Source: Pseudophaeomoniella oleicola (taxonomy: Eukaryota > Ascomycota > Eurotiomycetes > Phaeomoniellales > Phaeomoniellaceae). Taken from it: a DNA stretch of 64,000 bases. The notes under the pieces are model-generated. The model had not been told where the DNA came from. It made no database searches and worked only from the letters and a program-made list of their open reading frames with translations. The stretch covers positions 1 through 64,000 of the forward strand of contig QWDQ01000015.1 of NCBI GenBank assembly GCA_003868215.1, in the 5' to 3' direction. Every line of letters begins with the position of its first letter. The stretch's first letter is position 1. A program made the translations under genes and the position numbers. Positions 47,026 to 57,318 of the stretch are shown here, piece by piece.

Positions 47026-48751
47026 TCATAACAAGCAAGATAAAGAGTCGAATACGGCCTTTCCCGGCTCGTCATGTACAAGATCGACCCACAAGATCGA
47101 CTTTAACAGGCCTCGCATCTGTTCCCACGAGTCGATCTCGCATATTTCGATGGTGGTGAGAAGGTACGGTTTGAGCCATTTGTTGTCGACAGCAGCGACA
47201 TCAAATACTGATACCGCGCCGATCATCAATAGCCAGAGCAGCAGCAGCTGCGAGGAACAGACGTGCGGCGGCAGGGACGTCGTCATCAGCCTCCGGAGGC
47301 AGTTTCTGAACGTGGAAGCCAGGTGCGGATAGGACATGCCGAGGTGTTTCCACTGGAGGAACGTGCTGCACGAGAAGGCGAGCAGGCCGAGGCGGATCGC
47401 GTCGTCGAAGGAGCCGGGTTCGATGTCCACGTTGAGAAGGCGGTACACGACGGCGGACATGGCGTCGAGGAAGGTTTCGGTGGTGATGCGCTGGCCGGAT
47501 TCGGAGGCGAAGTCGATTACGGAGCAGAAATCGGACATGGTGGTCCAGGCACGGACTAGTTCGTCGTTTGCGTTGTCTAAGAACGTGGTCGAGGCATACA
47601 GGGAGTCTGCTGCGGGAAGCTGCCGTGGGCCGAGGAGCGATATCAGGTCTGGGTATGGCGGCAATGGTTCCCGAGATGAAACGTTGTCGAAGAACAGAGA
47701 CCTTGAGCCACTGGAAAATGCCATGGTTATATCGCATCTATAACAGTTAGGGCTCTTTCTCTGGGTCCATAGGATCTTCACAAGGCAATGATTTACATAC
47801 TTGAGGATTTCGACCAGAAGCTTTGCGTTGTTTCTAAGAGCGCTGATGCCTCCGCTCAGATTAACTATCTTGCAGAGCCCTCCCAGATGATGCTTAGCAG
47901 ATCCGAGGTCGCCCATCAAGAGGGCAAGGGCAGTGAGGTTCATTACTACTGCTGTTGTAGTAGAGGAAAGTTTAGCTTGATTATCGTCATGTGCCAGCCT
48001 CTCACGAAGGAGCCTGAGCGTTGCCAGAAAATGCGGCAGCATCCGCTGGGTGGCATGGGAGGGTTTCCGCGGCAGTATTGCGTCGAAGTAATACTGTGAG
48101 ATGAAAATCATGAGGTGAAGATAGACGGGATCTAATACCAGAGGCGCTATCCATCTCTCAGGCGACCCCTCTACGAGTACCCGTGCTTTTAGAGGGAATA
48201 GAATGTGCTTGGAAAGTGAAGAGACTAGAATTGAGGATTGGATGAGTGGCTGACATACCAGACAGAAGTGCTGGAGAGTAACTCACACTGAAGAAGGACC
48301 TCCACCGCCGCTGGCTCTACAGCGTCGGCCAATTGGATTCCGGACATGAAACACCCGAAATTGCGAGGAGACGGGTGCTGAACCTGGTTGACAGAGCAAG
48401 TTACAGTGCCGGAAGACGGCGAAGACTCGACAATGTCCCCATGGATGCGGAAAGTGTCTTCGGATGAGATATCGGAAGATAAGGATGACATGTCTTGCAA
48501 CCTCTTCGATTCTCTCTTTCGGGGGGTACGCGTCTTCACGAGGGTCCTTCCCGCGTTCTTTCCCAGCATGACATGGCTCCGAATGAGCTTGCGTAGCTCT
48601 GGATCGGGCTTCTCTGCACCGGTCGACACGACAAATTGTAGACCTGCTATTCCAAGAGATGACAAAGCATGTAAGTCTCAGGCCGGATGTAAACGAAGCA
48701 TTACACCTTCTGTGGCTGTACTGGCTTACCTGAGGGTTTAGTGGCAGCCAT
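47026..48751 (-). CDS. Fungal-specific transcription-factor-domain protein lacking a Zn2Cys6 finger
   Basis: Four exons on the minus strand, 48751-48730, 48643-48287, 48224-47801 and 47737-47026, give 504 residues. The short first exon encodes MAATKPS and joins to GLQFVVSTGAEKPDPELRKLIRSHVM, the usual N-terminus of regulators of the Fungal_trans_2 (PF11951) type that lack a DNA-binding finger. Next come FGCFMSGIQLADAVEPAAVEVLLQ, FSSLSKHILFPLKARVL and VYLHLMIFISQYYFDAI, then the middle-homology helices (DLGSAKHHLGGLCKIVNLSGGI and CDITMAFSSGS). The last intron (63 nt, GTATGT, CTAAC, TAG) is a multiple of three without stops. The gene is divergent from the dehydrogenase at 49791, sharing a 1-kb promoter. 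A nuclear regulatory role is inferred from the domain; target genes are unknown. Confidence 0.78.
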
Positions 48752-49241
48752 GGCATACAGCGCTTGCCAAGACCGGCATACAATGTCCGGAAGACTTTGA
48801 AGTTGCTGTTAGCCAAAAACCGGGCAAGCAATGCTGATGGACCAAGCAGGCCTTCCTAGCCAGTGCCCACTCGATGTGCGTCTGCCGATGCCTTGTTCAG
48901 GCGGATAGATGGTTTTAGACGGCTAAGGATAGAAAAGAACGATGAGTGTGAGAAGATACAGGTGATAGTAGAGCACCGGGAGCCTGGATTTGCTGAATAG
49001 CACCGTCTGAAGAAGGGTAGAGGGGGCCCTGCCGGAGCAGAAAGGATTCGCATTGTATTCCAAAACAGGCGTAGCTTCTAGCTTGGATCTGTCATAACTT
49101 GACATGAGATCTCCTTACCGTTAGACATCGATAGTCCTGTATGTGAGCCGCACATCCATTGTAGACTTAGCAAAAGGTCAAGCTCATGATCCGATTGATG
49201 TGGACAAATAGTCATCCGGCACCTTTACCCATTGCGGAAGG

Positions 49242-49276
<35 letters not shown>

Positions 49277-49790
49277 CTTGCTGATGAGTTGTACGCGGTC
49301 GCTGAGACCCTTAGGAGATTGTATTCCTATTCCGGTATAGCTCCTCTTCCTTTTGCTATATCCGAAAAGGGATACAATCTCAACCGGTGGGAGCTACGCT
49401 TGAAGAGGGATACAATCGGGTCAGAGGTTGCACAGTCACTGCAACTGTGTGAACAAGGTGAGTTACAAGGCACAGCCCTTGGAACGCGTGGAGTTGAGCC
49501 TGAGAGGGTGAAGAAGCTAGGTGAGCTGCTGAAGAACGGCAAACGCTGTTGGCTTGATTGCCACGGCAGATACCACAAAATCTGGATAACAATGCAGTGA
49601 GATCTGGCATTATGGAATAGGCCTTGTGGCCGCAGGTCAGGTATATATATCTCAGCCGAAGTCCTTTCTATCCTAGACTTATCAATGCACTGATCTCATC
49701 CGTCCTTGCTTTCAACCGGCTTTTGACCATCTCCTTTCGTTCTCCAACCACAAAGGAAAGGATCACAGCTGTCAAGTTGATTTTGTCACC
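48752..49790. other. Divergent promoter region, regulator / dehydrogenase
   Basis: About 1 kb between two start codons. It contains ten consecutive ATG triplets (49244-49273) followed by an open frame to 49600; that frame has no motif and the repeat makes its start arbitrary, so it is not called as a gene. A short TATATAT lies at about 49640. Confidence 0.5.
49244..49273. repeat. (ATG)10 microsatellite
   Basis: Ten exact ATG triplets stand in the spacer between the regulator and the dehydrogenase, about 520 bases upstream of the dehydrogenase start codon. Confidence 0.85.
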
Positions 49791-50876
49791 ATGGTCGGCT
49801 CAAAAGATCTGCCGCCCTCCACAGTTTCGTTCGGCAGCGTCTTCTTCCATAATCAATTCCGCGCCAAGCCGAATTGGCCAGCGCCGGGCACAAGTCTCTC
49901 GGGCAGGACGGCCATCATTACTGGAGGTAACACCGGACTAGGTTACGAAGCAGCACTCCAGCTGCTGGAATTAAGACTGTCACATCTCATCCTTGCGGTG
50001 CGGTCGCCCAAGAGGGGAGAAGCGGCGGCCGTGAAGCTCCGCCAGCGATACCCTAGGGCCAACGTCGAGGTCTGGGAACTAGACATGGACTCGTATGACT
50101 CGATCCAAGCTTTTGCACGCCGCGTCGAAAGCCAGCTCTCACGTATCGACATTGCCATTCTCAATGCGGGCGTGATTAAGCTCACTTTCGAGAAAAATGA
50201 AAGCACTGGCCACGAAGAAATCATACAGGTCAATTATCTCTCAACAGTGCTGCTCGCCATTCTCATCCTTCCGCTTCTGAAGGCTAAGGGCCCACCAGCC
50301 GGCGAGCCTGCGCACCTAACAATCGTCAGTGCCGCGCTTACTTTGGCTGCAAAGTTCCCCAACAGGAACGCAAACCCTCTCCTGCCGTCTTTTGACGACC
50401 CCAAGAATTTCGACAATCAAGAGACCTACAACTCATCCAAGCTGTTGGCGCACATGTTCCTCTGGAAGCTGGTGGACTGCGTCTCGGCGAACGACGTCGT
50501 TGTCAATCTCGCCGACCCCGCCTTTTGCAAGGGTACCCGCTTGGCGCGCGATGTGAAGGGTGTGATGAGGATGGGCTTTCTGCTTTTCGCCGCCTCCACG
50601 GGTAGAACCCCGAAGGTGGGCGCCTCGTGCATTGTCGACGCCGTGGTGAATAAGGGCAAGGAGTCACACGGCTGTTTCCTCATGAGTTGGCAGATCCATC
50701 CGTAAGTCCTCTACGTAGAGCCATTCGTTGGACTCTTTGCTGAATGCTCTCACAGATTCGCCGCCCTTTTGTACACGCCGGAGGGTAAGGTGGTTACAGA
50801 ACGAGCTTGGGACGAAACGCTGAAGGAGCTCGACTTCGCCGGAGTCCGAGCTATCCTGGGATCCATACAGCCATGA
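49791..50876 (+). CDS. Short-chain dehydrogenase/reductase
   Basis: Two exons, 49791-50701 and 50756-50876, encode 343 residues; the 54-nt intron has GTAAGT and CAG. It is a classical Rossmann-fold oxidoreductase: cofactor motif TGGNTGLG (44-51), NAG in AILNAGV (125-127), catalytic Ser180 in LTIVSAA and YNSSK with Tyr213 and Lys217. The basic residues after beta 2 (VRSPKRGEAA) favour NADP(H). The C-terminus, FAALLYTPEGKVV ... ELDFAGVRAIL, matches fungal secondary-metabolism and detoxification SDRs of the retinol-dehydrogenase-like group. The substrate is unknown. It is divergent from the Fungal_trans_2 regulator, which may control it. Start at the first ATG, preceded by a favourable CACC. Confidence 0.9.
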
Positions 50877-51523
50877 TGCGACAGTGTCATGGTTCTGTAT
50901 GACTGAGGAGTCTAAGAGGGTTCCAATTGCAAGGGGGTAGTTTGTTGAGAGTAACCATTTCTGTGTAGCACGGGCCGATGAGAGCTGACCTTATGACTTC
51001 ATTAATGTGATAGGTATCCTTACCTAGATAATCTTTGATACAGCAGCCATGTTAGTATTCCTACAGTGTCGATAACGACTATCTGTAATAAAATGCTTAG
51101 CAGATGCTGTACTTTGTAACTGATGGTTCACGGAGCAAGCAGTGGTAATGCTAATACTCTCATTCTTTCATTGGTCGGTATTCTGTGGCGATCATTGTGC
51201 GAGGCAACCTCACCCGGGATGGTTCAGAGTATGATATGCGTGAGAGTCGAACTTCTTCAAAGGCTGCGTACGACTTGAGTCTCACTCCGTGTTCGCACTC
51301 AAATCGCGTGTGGTTCAGGCGGCATCACCCAATGCTTAAAGCGGCGTGAGGTGGACGCAGATTTGTGTCATCTTGCTGCAGCGATGCCAAGAGCTTCTTG
51401 ATAGGCTTATTGTTTCGATGAAGAGGTTTTCTACCTTAATTAGTATCTCGAAGAAGTAATTTGTAGAGAGAAGATGAACTTGCAGGCTTAATTCTTGCAA
51501 TTACCTAATGTCATATCCTTCCA
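50877..51523. other. Spacer between dehydrogenase and TAH18
   Basis: 0.65 kb of 3' flank and TAH18 promoter; nothing further is recognised. Confidence 0.6.
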
Positions 51524-53570
51524 ATGAATACGGGATCTGGAGACAGGTCTGCTCTTGTCCTGTACGGTACCGAAACAGGTACATCTCAGGACTTGGCTGA
51601 AGAGTTGGGGCAAATACTGGAACGATATCACTTCCGAACCCAGGTCTTGGGACTAGATTCTGTCAATCCTGTACGTGCCCGCGCCTGAGCTGGGTCTCTG
51701 TCGTTCTAATAGAGTCCAAGGGCATCTTGTCTTCTTTCAGTCTTACCGTTTTTGCAATATCCACTACCGGTCAGGGAGATTTCCCTTCAAATGCCAAGAG
51801 GTTCTGGACCGCCCTCCTAAGGAGAAAGCTCGATGCGAATTTTCTCAAAGGCGTGAAATATGCCCTGATCGGGCTCGGAGATAGCTCCTACCCCAAGTAT
51901 GATCCGTTGTATCAATATTGATATGTCACTGACCAGGAATGCAGGTTCAATTGGGCAGCTAGGAAGCTGGAAAAACGTTTGCACCAGTTGGGAGCTACAG
52001 AAATTTTAGAGTCATGCGAGGCCGACGAACAAGGCGAAGACAGGCGAGTCACGCACGGACATGGCCTGGGAGTTTAGCTGACCGATCTTGCAGCACCGAA
52101 GGGGCCTTTCTTGCGTGGTGCCTCTCTTTCAAGAACGCAGTCCTTGAGCAATACCCACTGCCTGATGGAGAGCAGCCTCTTCCCGAGGATACGACATTAC
52201 CCTCGAAGAGGACTCTTGAACTGATATCCTCAGTATCAGATGACCAGCAAACTATTGGCTCCGAGGGCGTAGCCGCCAGACCCTTCCCCAGCACCGAGCT
52301 TGATGTGGACTCGCGGCTTCTTCCCGGTAGCGTTCAAGCAACCCTCGAAAGTAATAGTCGCATTACACCAAATGATCATTGGCAAGATGTCCGCCACCTC
52401 ACTCTTACGCTAGATCAGCCAATGCCGTATCTACCAGGAGATGCTTTGGCTATAATGCCAAAGAATTTTCACCAAGATGTCACTTCGCTGCTCGAGCTGA
52501 TGGGTTGGTCTGAGTTAGCAGATCGTCCAATAACCGTAAAACAGACTGACAGTCTTTGGGACCCAAATGCGGGATCTTCGGCTCTAGATGTCCCTACCAC
52601 GCTTACAACCTTGCGTTCACTGCTGGCAGACTACCTTGATATCACAGCTATACCTAAGCGGTCGTTCTTCGGAAAGATTGCCAGATACACTTCAAACGAG
52701 ATGCATAGGGAGCGCCTTCTGGAATTCACTGAGGCGCAATACCTTGACGAATACTACGACTATGCCACCAGGCCCAGGAGGAGTATAATTGAAATTTTAC
52801 AGGAATTCGATACTATCAAGCTACCTTGGCAGGAAGCAATCAATATATTTCCTGTCATGCGGCCAAGGCAATTCAGTATAGCCAGTGGCGGAGGACTCAA
52901 GCGTAATGCCGACGGTACAGCTAGGTTTGATCTTCTTGTGGCCATCGTAAAATACCGAACTGTTATCAAGAAGATAAGGCAAGGAGTTTGTACTCGTTAT
53001 ATAGCCGCCCTGCTGCCTGGTAGCAGACTGAAGGTCACCTTGCGCAACGAAGGCCGCATACACAGTCGGCCCCAAGACTTCACTGGGGCACATATACTCA
53101 TCGGTGCTGGTACCGGAATAGCCCCACTTCGAGCAATCCTATATGAAAAATATCTGATCAGCAAGAAACTCGGCACAGTTGGACTATCGAGACTCATCTT
53201 TGGATGTCGAAGTCGGTCTGCCGACTACTTCTTCGCGAACGAGTGGCAGGCATTCTGCTCATCAGAGCAAGAGGAAACTTTTCAGATGGAGACCGCGTTT
53301 TCCAGAGATCAGCAGCGGAAAGTGTACGTGCAAGACCGGATACGTGAACAAGCTGAGGGTCTGTTTGAGCAACTGTATCAACGAAGGGCTACTGTTGTCG
53401 TCTGTGGCTCTTCAGGCGCCATGCCGAAAGCTGTGCGAGAAGCCATACTTGATGTCTTGGATATTGGGTTCAAGAAAGATGACGGAGCCATGACTGAAAG
53501 CCGGAGTGCGGCAGAGGCTTATCTAGAGGAAATGGAGAAGTCGGGAAGATTTAGACAGGAGACTTGGTGA
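51524..53570 (+). CDS. tah18: NADPH-dependent diflavin oxidoreductase TAH18 (NDOR1)
   Basis: Four exons, 51524-51670, 51721-51896, 51945-52043 and 52094-53570, encode 632 residues. With Dre2 it passes electrons from NADPH through FAD and FMN to the cytosolic iron-sulfur assembly machinery; the yeast gene is essential. The flavodoxin domain has YGTETGTSQDLAEE (14-27), STTGQGDFPSNA (63-74) and LGDSSYPKFNWAARKL (101-116). The FAD domain has RPRQFSIAS (397-405), and the NADPH domain has GAGTGIAPLR (478-487), FGCRSRSADYFF (510-521) and VVVCGSSGAMPKAV; the protein ends in Trp632, as usual. Introns 1-3 are 50, 48 and 50 nt. Intron 1 needs an AAG acceptor and intron 3 a GC donor (see findings), yet joining restores VNPGILSSFSLTVFAIS and GEDSTEGAFLAW in frame. 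Length is normal for the family. Confidence 0.9.
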
Positions 53571-54661
53571 TCTGTACCAGGAGGACGGTGCAGCGCGAAG
53601 GACGGTCGTCGCTGGTCAAGAGGTTCGCCATGAGATGAAGCTGTCGTGGTTGCGTCACAAATTCACCTCGCAGTCAGACCTATCTACCTTCGTGTAGTGT
53701 ACAGCTTCGACTAAGCTAACGAACACCTCAACCTCGACGTGTGTCGCTGCATATAGAGCGCTTTCATCATCATCATCATCATCAAACGTCGTCCACCTGA
53801 GAAGTACGCACAAGGTGCTAGTAGCCATAATGGCTGTGAATGCTGACCCTCCCGCTAAATATCCAGTCCTGCCACTTTGACCGATCTGATTTTTCGAATC
53901 AAAACAAAATTTAAAATAGAAAAAAAAGAGATCGGTCGATTCAATTCCCCCCTCAAGCCAGAAGGAGTCCGGACATATGAAGCTAGCAAGCTAGCTGGTT
54001 GGTTGATAAATGTCTTGACTTGATTATAAATACAGCTTTTTTTACAAAGATCATCCAATGTAGTATATATGACTTTTTTTTTTTTTTTTTTTTGGTAAAC
54101 TCCGAGGGTGGATTTCGATAACGTATTTTCTATATTGGTGTTCTGGACGCTAGATTGAGTAATACATCTAGTAAGGTATGTATAGATAGATAGTAGTAGG
54201 CTGGCTCAATTATTATGATTGTTCCCAGGAGCAGATGATGATTGACCGATTATCGAGAGGGAGTAGATAAGTAGAAGCCTGGCACGAGTGGAGGCTGTTC
54301 TTTTGATGATGATGGAAGAAGGAAGTTGCTGATAAGGAGAAGAGAAGGTCCGTGACTTTCTCTTGATAGGTACCCAGGTAGGTACTCACTCAGGGTACTA
54401 ATAGTAGTTGTCCGCATATGTGGTGGGGAGACAGAGACACCATGGCCGAGGTACTTGGCATGATGTGGAAATATGACGCTAGCGAGAGAGCGTTCACATT
54501 CATCACTTGCTAGGCAGGAGAAGTGGTTGCCTCGTTTCGCACAGAAAACACGTTTTGCCAACGAAAGCAGCAGCTCCCAAAGCTGTAAAGCGAGGGTGGG
54601 GGGGAATAACGCACGAAATTGCCACGTTCGGGTGCTTTTACCCTGCCCGGCTCATTTGAAC
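53571..54661. other. Convergent spacer, TAH18 / MFS transporter
   Basis: 1.1 kb of 3' flanks with a TCA triplet run (about 53764-53783), a run of 20 T (54074-54093) and CCCAGGTAGGTA motifs near 54370. A 103-codon frame at 54250-54561 on the minus strand has no motif. Confidence 0.6.
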
Positions 54662-56135
54662 TTACATCTTCACTTTCCAGTGCCAACCAGAAATATAGAT
54701 CCTTGCCGCCGTCAACGACGCAGCTCCTAGCAGCAATGCAGATCCAGCCCAGACATCTGCAGAAACAAAACCTCCTTTCGTACTGATGAGCGCGCCAGCT
54801 ATCGGTGGTCCGGTGAGAGGGCCGACACTCATTAAAGTGAGCACCATACCTACTCTTGTCCCAATCTTACTCATATCCTTGGTCAATGATGGCACCGTGC
54901 CAGCGAACAGACCCATTGCTGCAGCGGACGCGATGCCGAAGAATATCGCGAAGACGTACAGTCCTGCCACGCTATCCACCGCTGCCCAGCAGTACATGAC
55001 AATGCCGCACAGCGCTACCCAGGGAATAAGACAATTCATTGGACCGAAGTATCGATCCGCAAAGTATCCGCAAGGTGGCCGGACCGGAATTCCAGCTGCG
55101 TTGATCACGATTGTTAGACCGACGCTCGCAGACTGGGACATGCCGATCTTTTCTGTGGCGTAGACTTGGAGCTAGCGAAGGTTAGAATGAGTTGGGCATA
55201 TTCTTCGAAAGGAACAATATAAGTACATAGAAGAAGGCGTAGTAAAGTGTCCAATAGAGTAGAAAGACACCAAAGGTGAAGAGCATATAGGCGGGTTCTT
55301 TGAAGGCCGCCCATTCAACAAGCGGTCCAGACCGGCGAGGTGGTAGACGGGTCTTTAGGAGGAGAACGATTGCGATCACCATAGCCAATGCAACAAATCC
55401 CATGCAACGAACGGCCCAAGCAAAACCTATTGTATCGATTTAAAAAATGTTTCCCAAGGGGTAGCGGAGAAACTGACCAATCTCAGGCGTCAAGTATTGT
55501 ACCATAGCTGGAAATATTACGCCGCCAGTGCTTGTACCGGTGGCGGCGGCAGTCACAGCGAACACCCTTTTTCTAGCAAAATAGGTTGAAATCAGCGTCA
55601 CGCTCGGCAACCACATGAGGCCCTGTCCGATGCCGATACAAACTGCTTGGGCCAGAAATATCTGCCAATACTTTGTGCTCAGCGAGATCATGAAGGTGCC
55701 CACGAGTAAGAAGATGCCGCCGATAGCGACGACCAGGCGACCGAAACCAGCGTCGGTGGCACGTCCAGAGACGGTCGAGACGAAGTAGATTGCGAAGACT
55801 TGACAGCCTCCTATCCAAGAGATGTCTGAAGATGATGAGCTGGTGAGCAGTGTGGTCTCGTAATAGTTCTGGAAGACACCATAGCTGGCTGCGTAGCCCC
55901 ATGTCAGCGCAACGACGAGGTGGCCTGCCACAACCTGCGACCAGGCGACGACGCCTCCATCAGGGGGAACATTGGGATCGGGGGGCACATCGAACGCCGC
56001 CGCCGCCTCTGATGTCTGGACTTCTTTACAGACAGGTGGGGACTGTGGACCAATTGGATCAGCAGCGTCAATACAGGCAAGAGGCTGAGCGGCTGCGTCG
56101 GGGTCTTGGGACCGAAGGGATCCCTCAGACGCCAT
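54662..56135 (-). CDS. MFS transporter, monocarboxylate-permease type
   Basis: Three exons, 56135-55478, 55426-55227 and 55171-54662, encode 455 residues; introns of 51 and 55 nt have GTCAGT and GTACTT donors with TAG acceptors. After a 58-residue cytoplasmic head comes the family marker PPDGGVVAWSQVVAGHLV, then 12 membrane spans. Loop 2-3 has SGRATDAGFGRLVV, TM4-5 has GIGQGLMWLPSVTLISTYFARKR and TM5 GTSTGGVIFP; the second half holds YATEKIGMSQSASVGLTIVINAAGIPVRPPCG. Such MCT-like fungal permeases (Mch/Esbp6 group) move carboxylates or secondary metabolites. The ATG at 56135 is used; no ATG lies just upstream in frame. It is near the dehydrogenase, TAH18 and a decayed dioxygenase. Substrate unknown. 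Confidence 0.9.
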
Positions 56136-57318
56136 CACTTTGACGGTGGTGTCCTATCTCTGGATACGAAAATGAACAAGGTGTTTCTCGGAATCAAAGT
56201 GTAGAAGCGAAGACACCATGTTTATTGAAAGACGCATGCAGCGACCTTCAGCATCACCATTCGCATTAGCACATGGACGGGACATCACGCAATGCTCGGC
56301 AGGGGTGTGATCGAGCCGTCGTCCACAGTTAATTACTACCTCAGTCCTTCTGTGGTCTTTAGATAGAGGATCGTATCGAGATGATGAACTGATGGGGCCA
56401 TGGATTCCCATCATCCCCATCCCCAACCTTTGTCGTGTGTAGTAATTAATCACTACTCCGTAAGGTAAGTAAGGTAAGTAATATCGTGACCATTAATAAG
56501 CAAAACGTCAGGCAGGATTCAGCAGCCTCTACCTACCTAGAATTAATTCACTCGAGCGTGGGTTTTAGTGACTAGTTAGTAGCCGGGAGACAAGCCCATG
56601 TACCTAACTCAATCATGCCATGAAGGAGGATCACGAGCTGTAGGAGCAAGCACGAATATCAAACTTGGCGATGTGACGCTGAGTTAAAAATGCTTGTATA
56701 CGGATACTGTAAGCATTATGACGATGGAAATCAAGCTTTTCGAAAGTTGAGGCAATTGTTCTTATCTACTACGTAGTACCTGGATAGCGCCCGTAGCGCT
56801 TAAGCGGGACGGGGAGGGACAAAGCCTCCTGCTTAGTTTCCCAACCGATCCTAGATAATTACGACGATCAAGTTGAATTGATGTCATCTTTCCGCCCAAT
56901 CGCTTTTCCTGGCTTGATGGCGTGCGAGATATATACTGTACTCGATACCCTGACATCGGGGGAGGAGACTGCAACGTCGTATCTGCATGTTCACGTCCAT
57001 GACCCACCCACCTCGCTGCATGGCCTGCTCAAGAAAACATCGCGCATACTTCTCCCATCGCTGCACCGTCCCGTCCCTTGCGAAAGCACACATATGCAAC
57101 GAGGCATTTCATGGTACTGTAGCTCATCGGCCGATGCAGAGTAACCGAAATACCTTGAAGGATCGATTGGAGCATCACCATGGCTATAAGGAACTACGTA
57201 CTGCAGACACGCTCGGATCTGTCGATCCATCTGTTTGTCGTCACTTTCAATTTTGGGGCGTGTGGATTAATTCAACAAACGGCCAATATCCACCGGTCGA
57301 CCCTGCTGAGACCTCCGT
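56136..57318. other. Spacer upstream of the MFS gene
   Basis: 1.2 kb with no supported gene. It carries TACTACGTAGTA at 56767-56778, an ACTCCGTA motif near 56454 directly followed by GGTAAGTAA repeats, and CTACCTACCTAG near 56530. Confidence 0.55.

Noticed and set aside
47201-47743. Arg/Pro-rich and other frames overlapping the last exon of the transcription-factor gene
   Set aside because: They are alternative frames over a high-GC exon; the called frame keeps the family helices through the exon.
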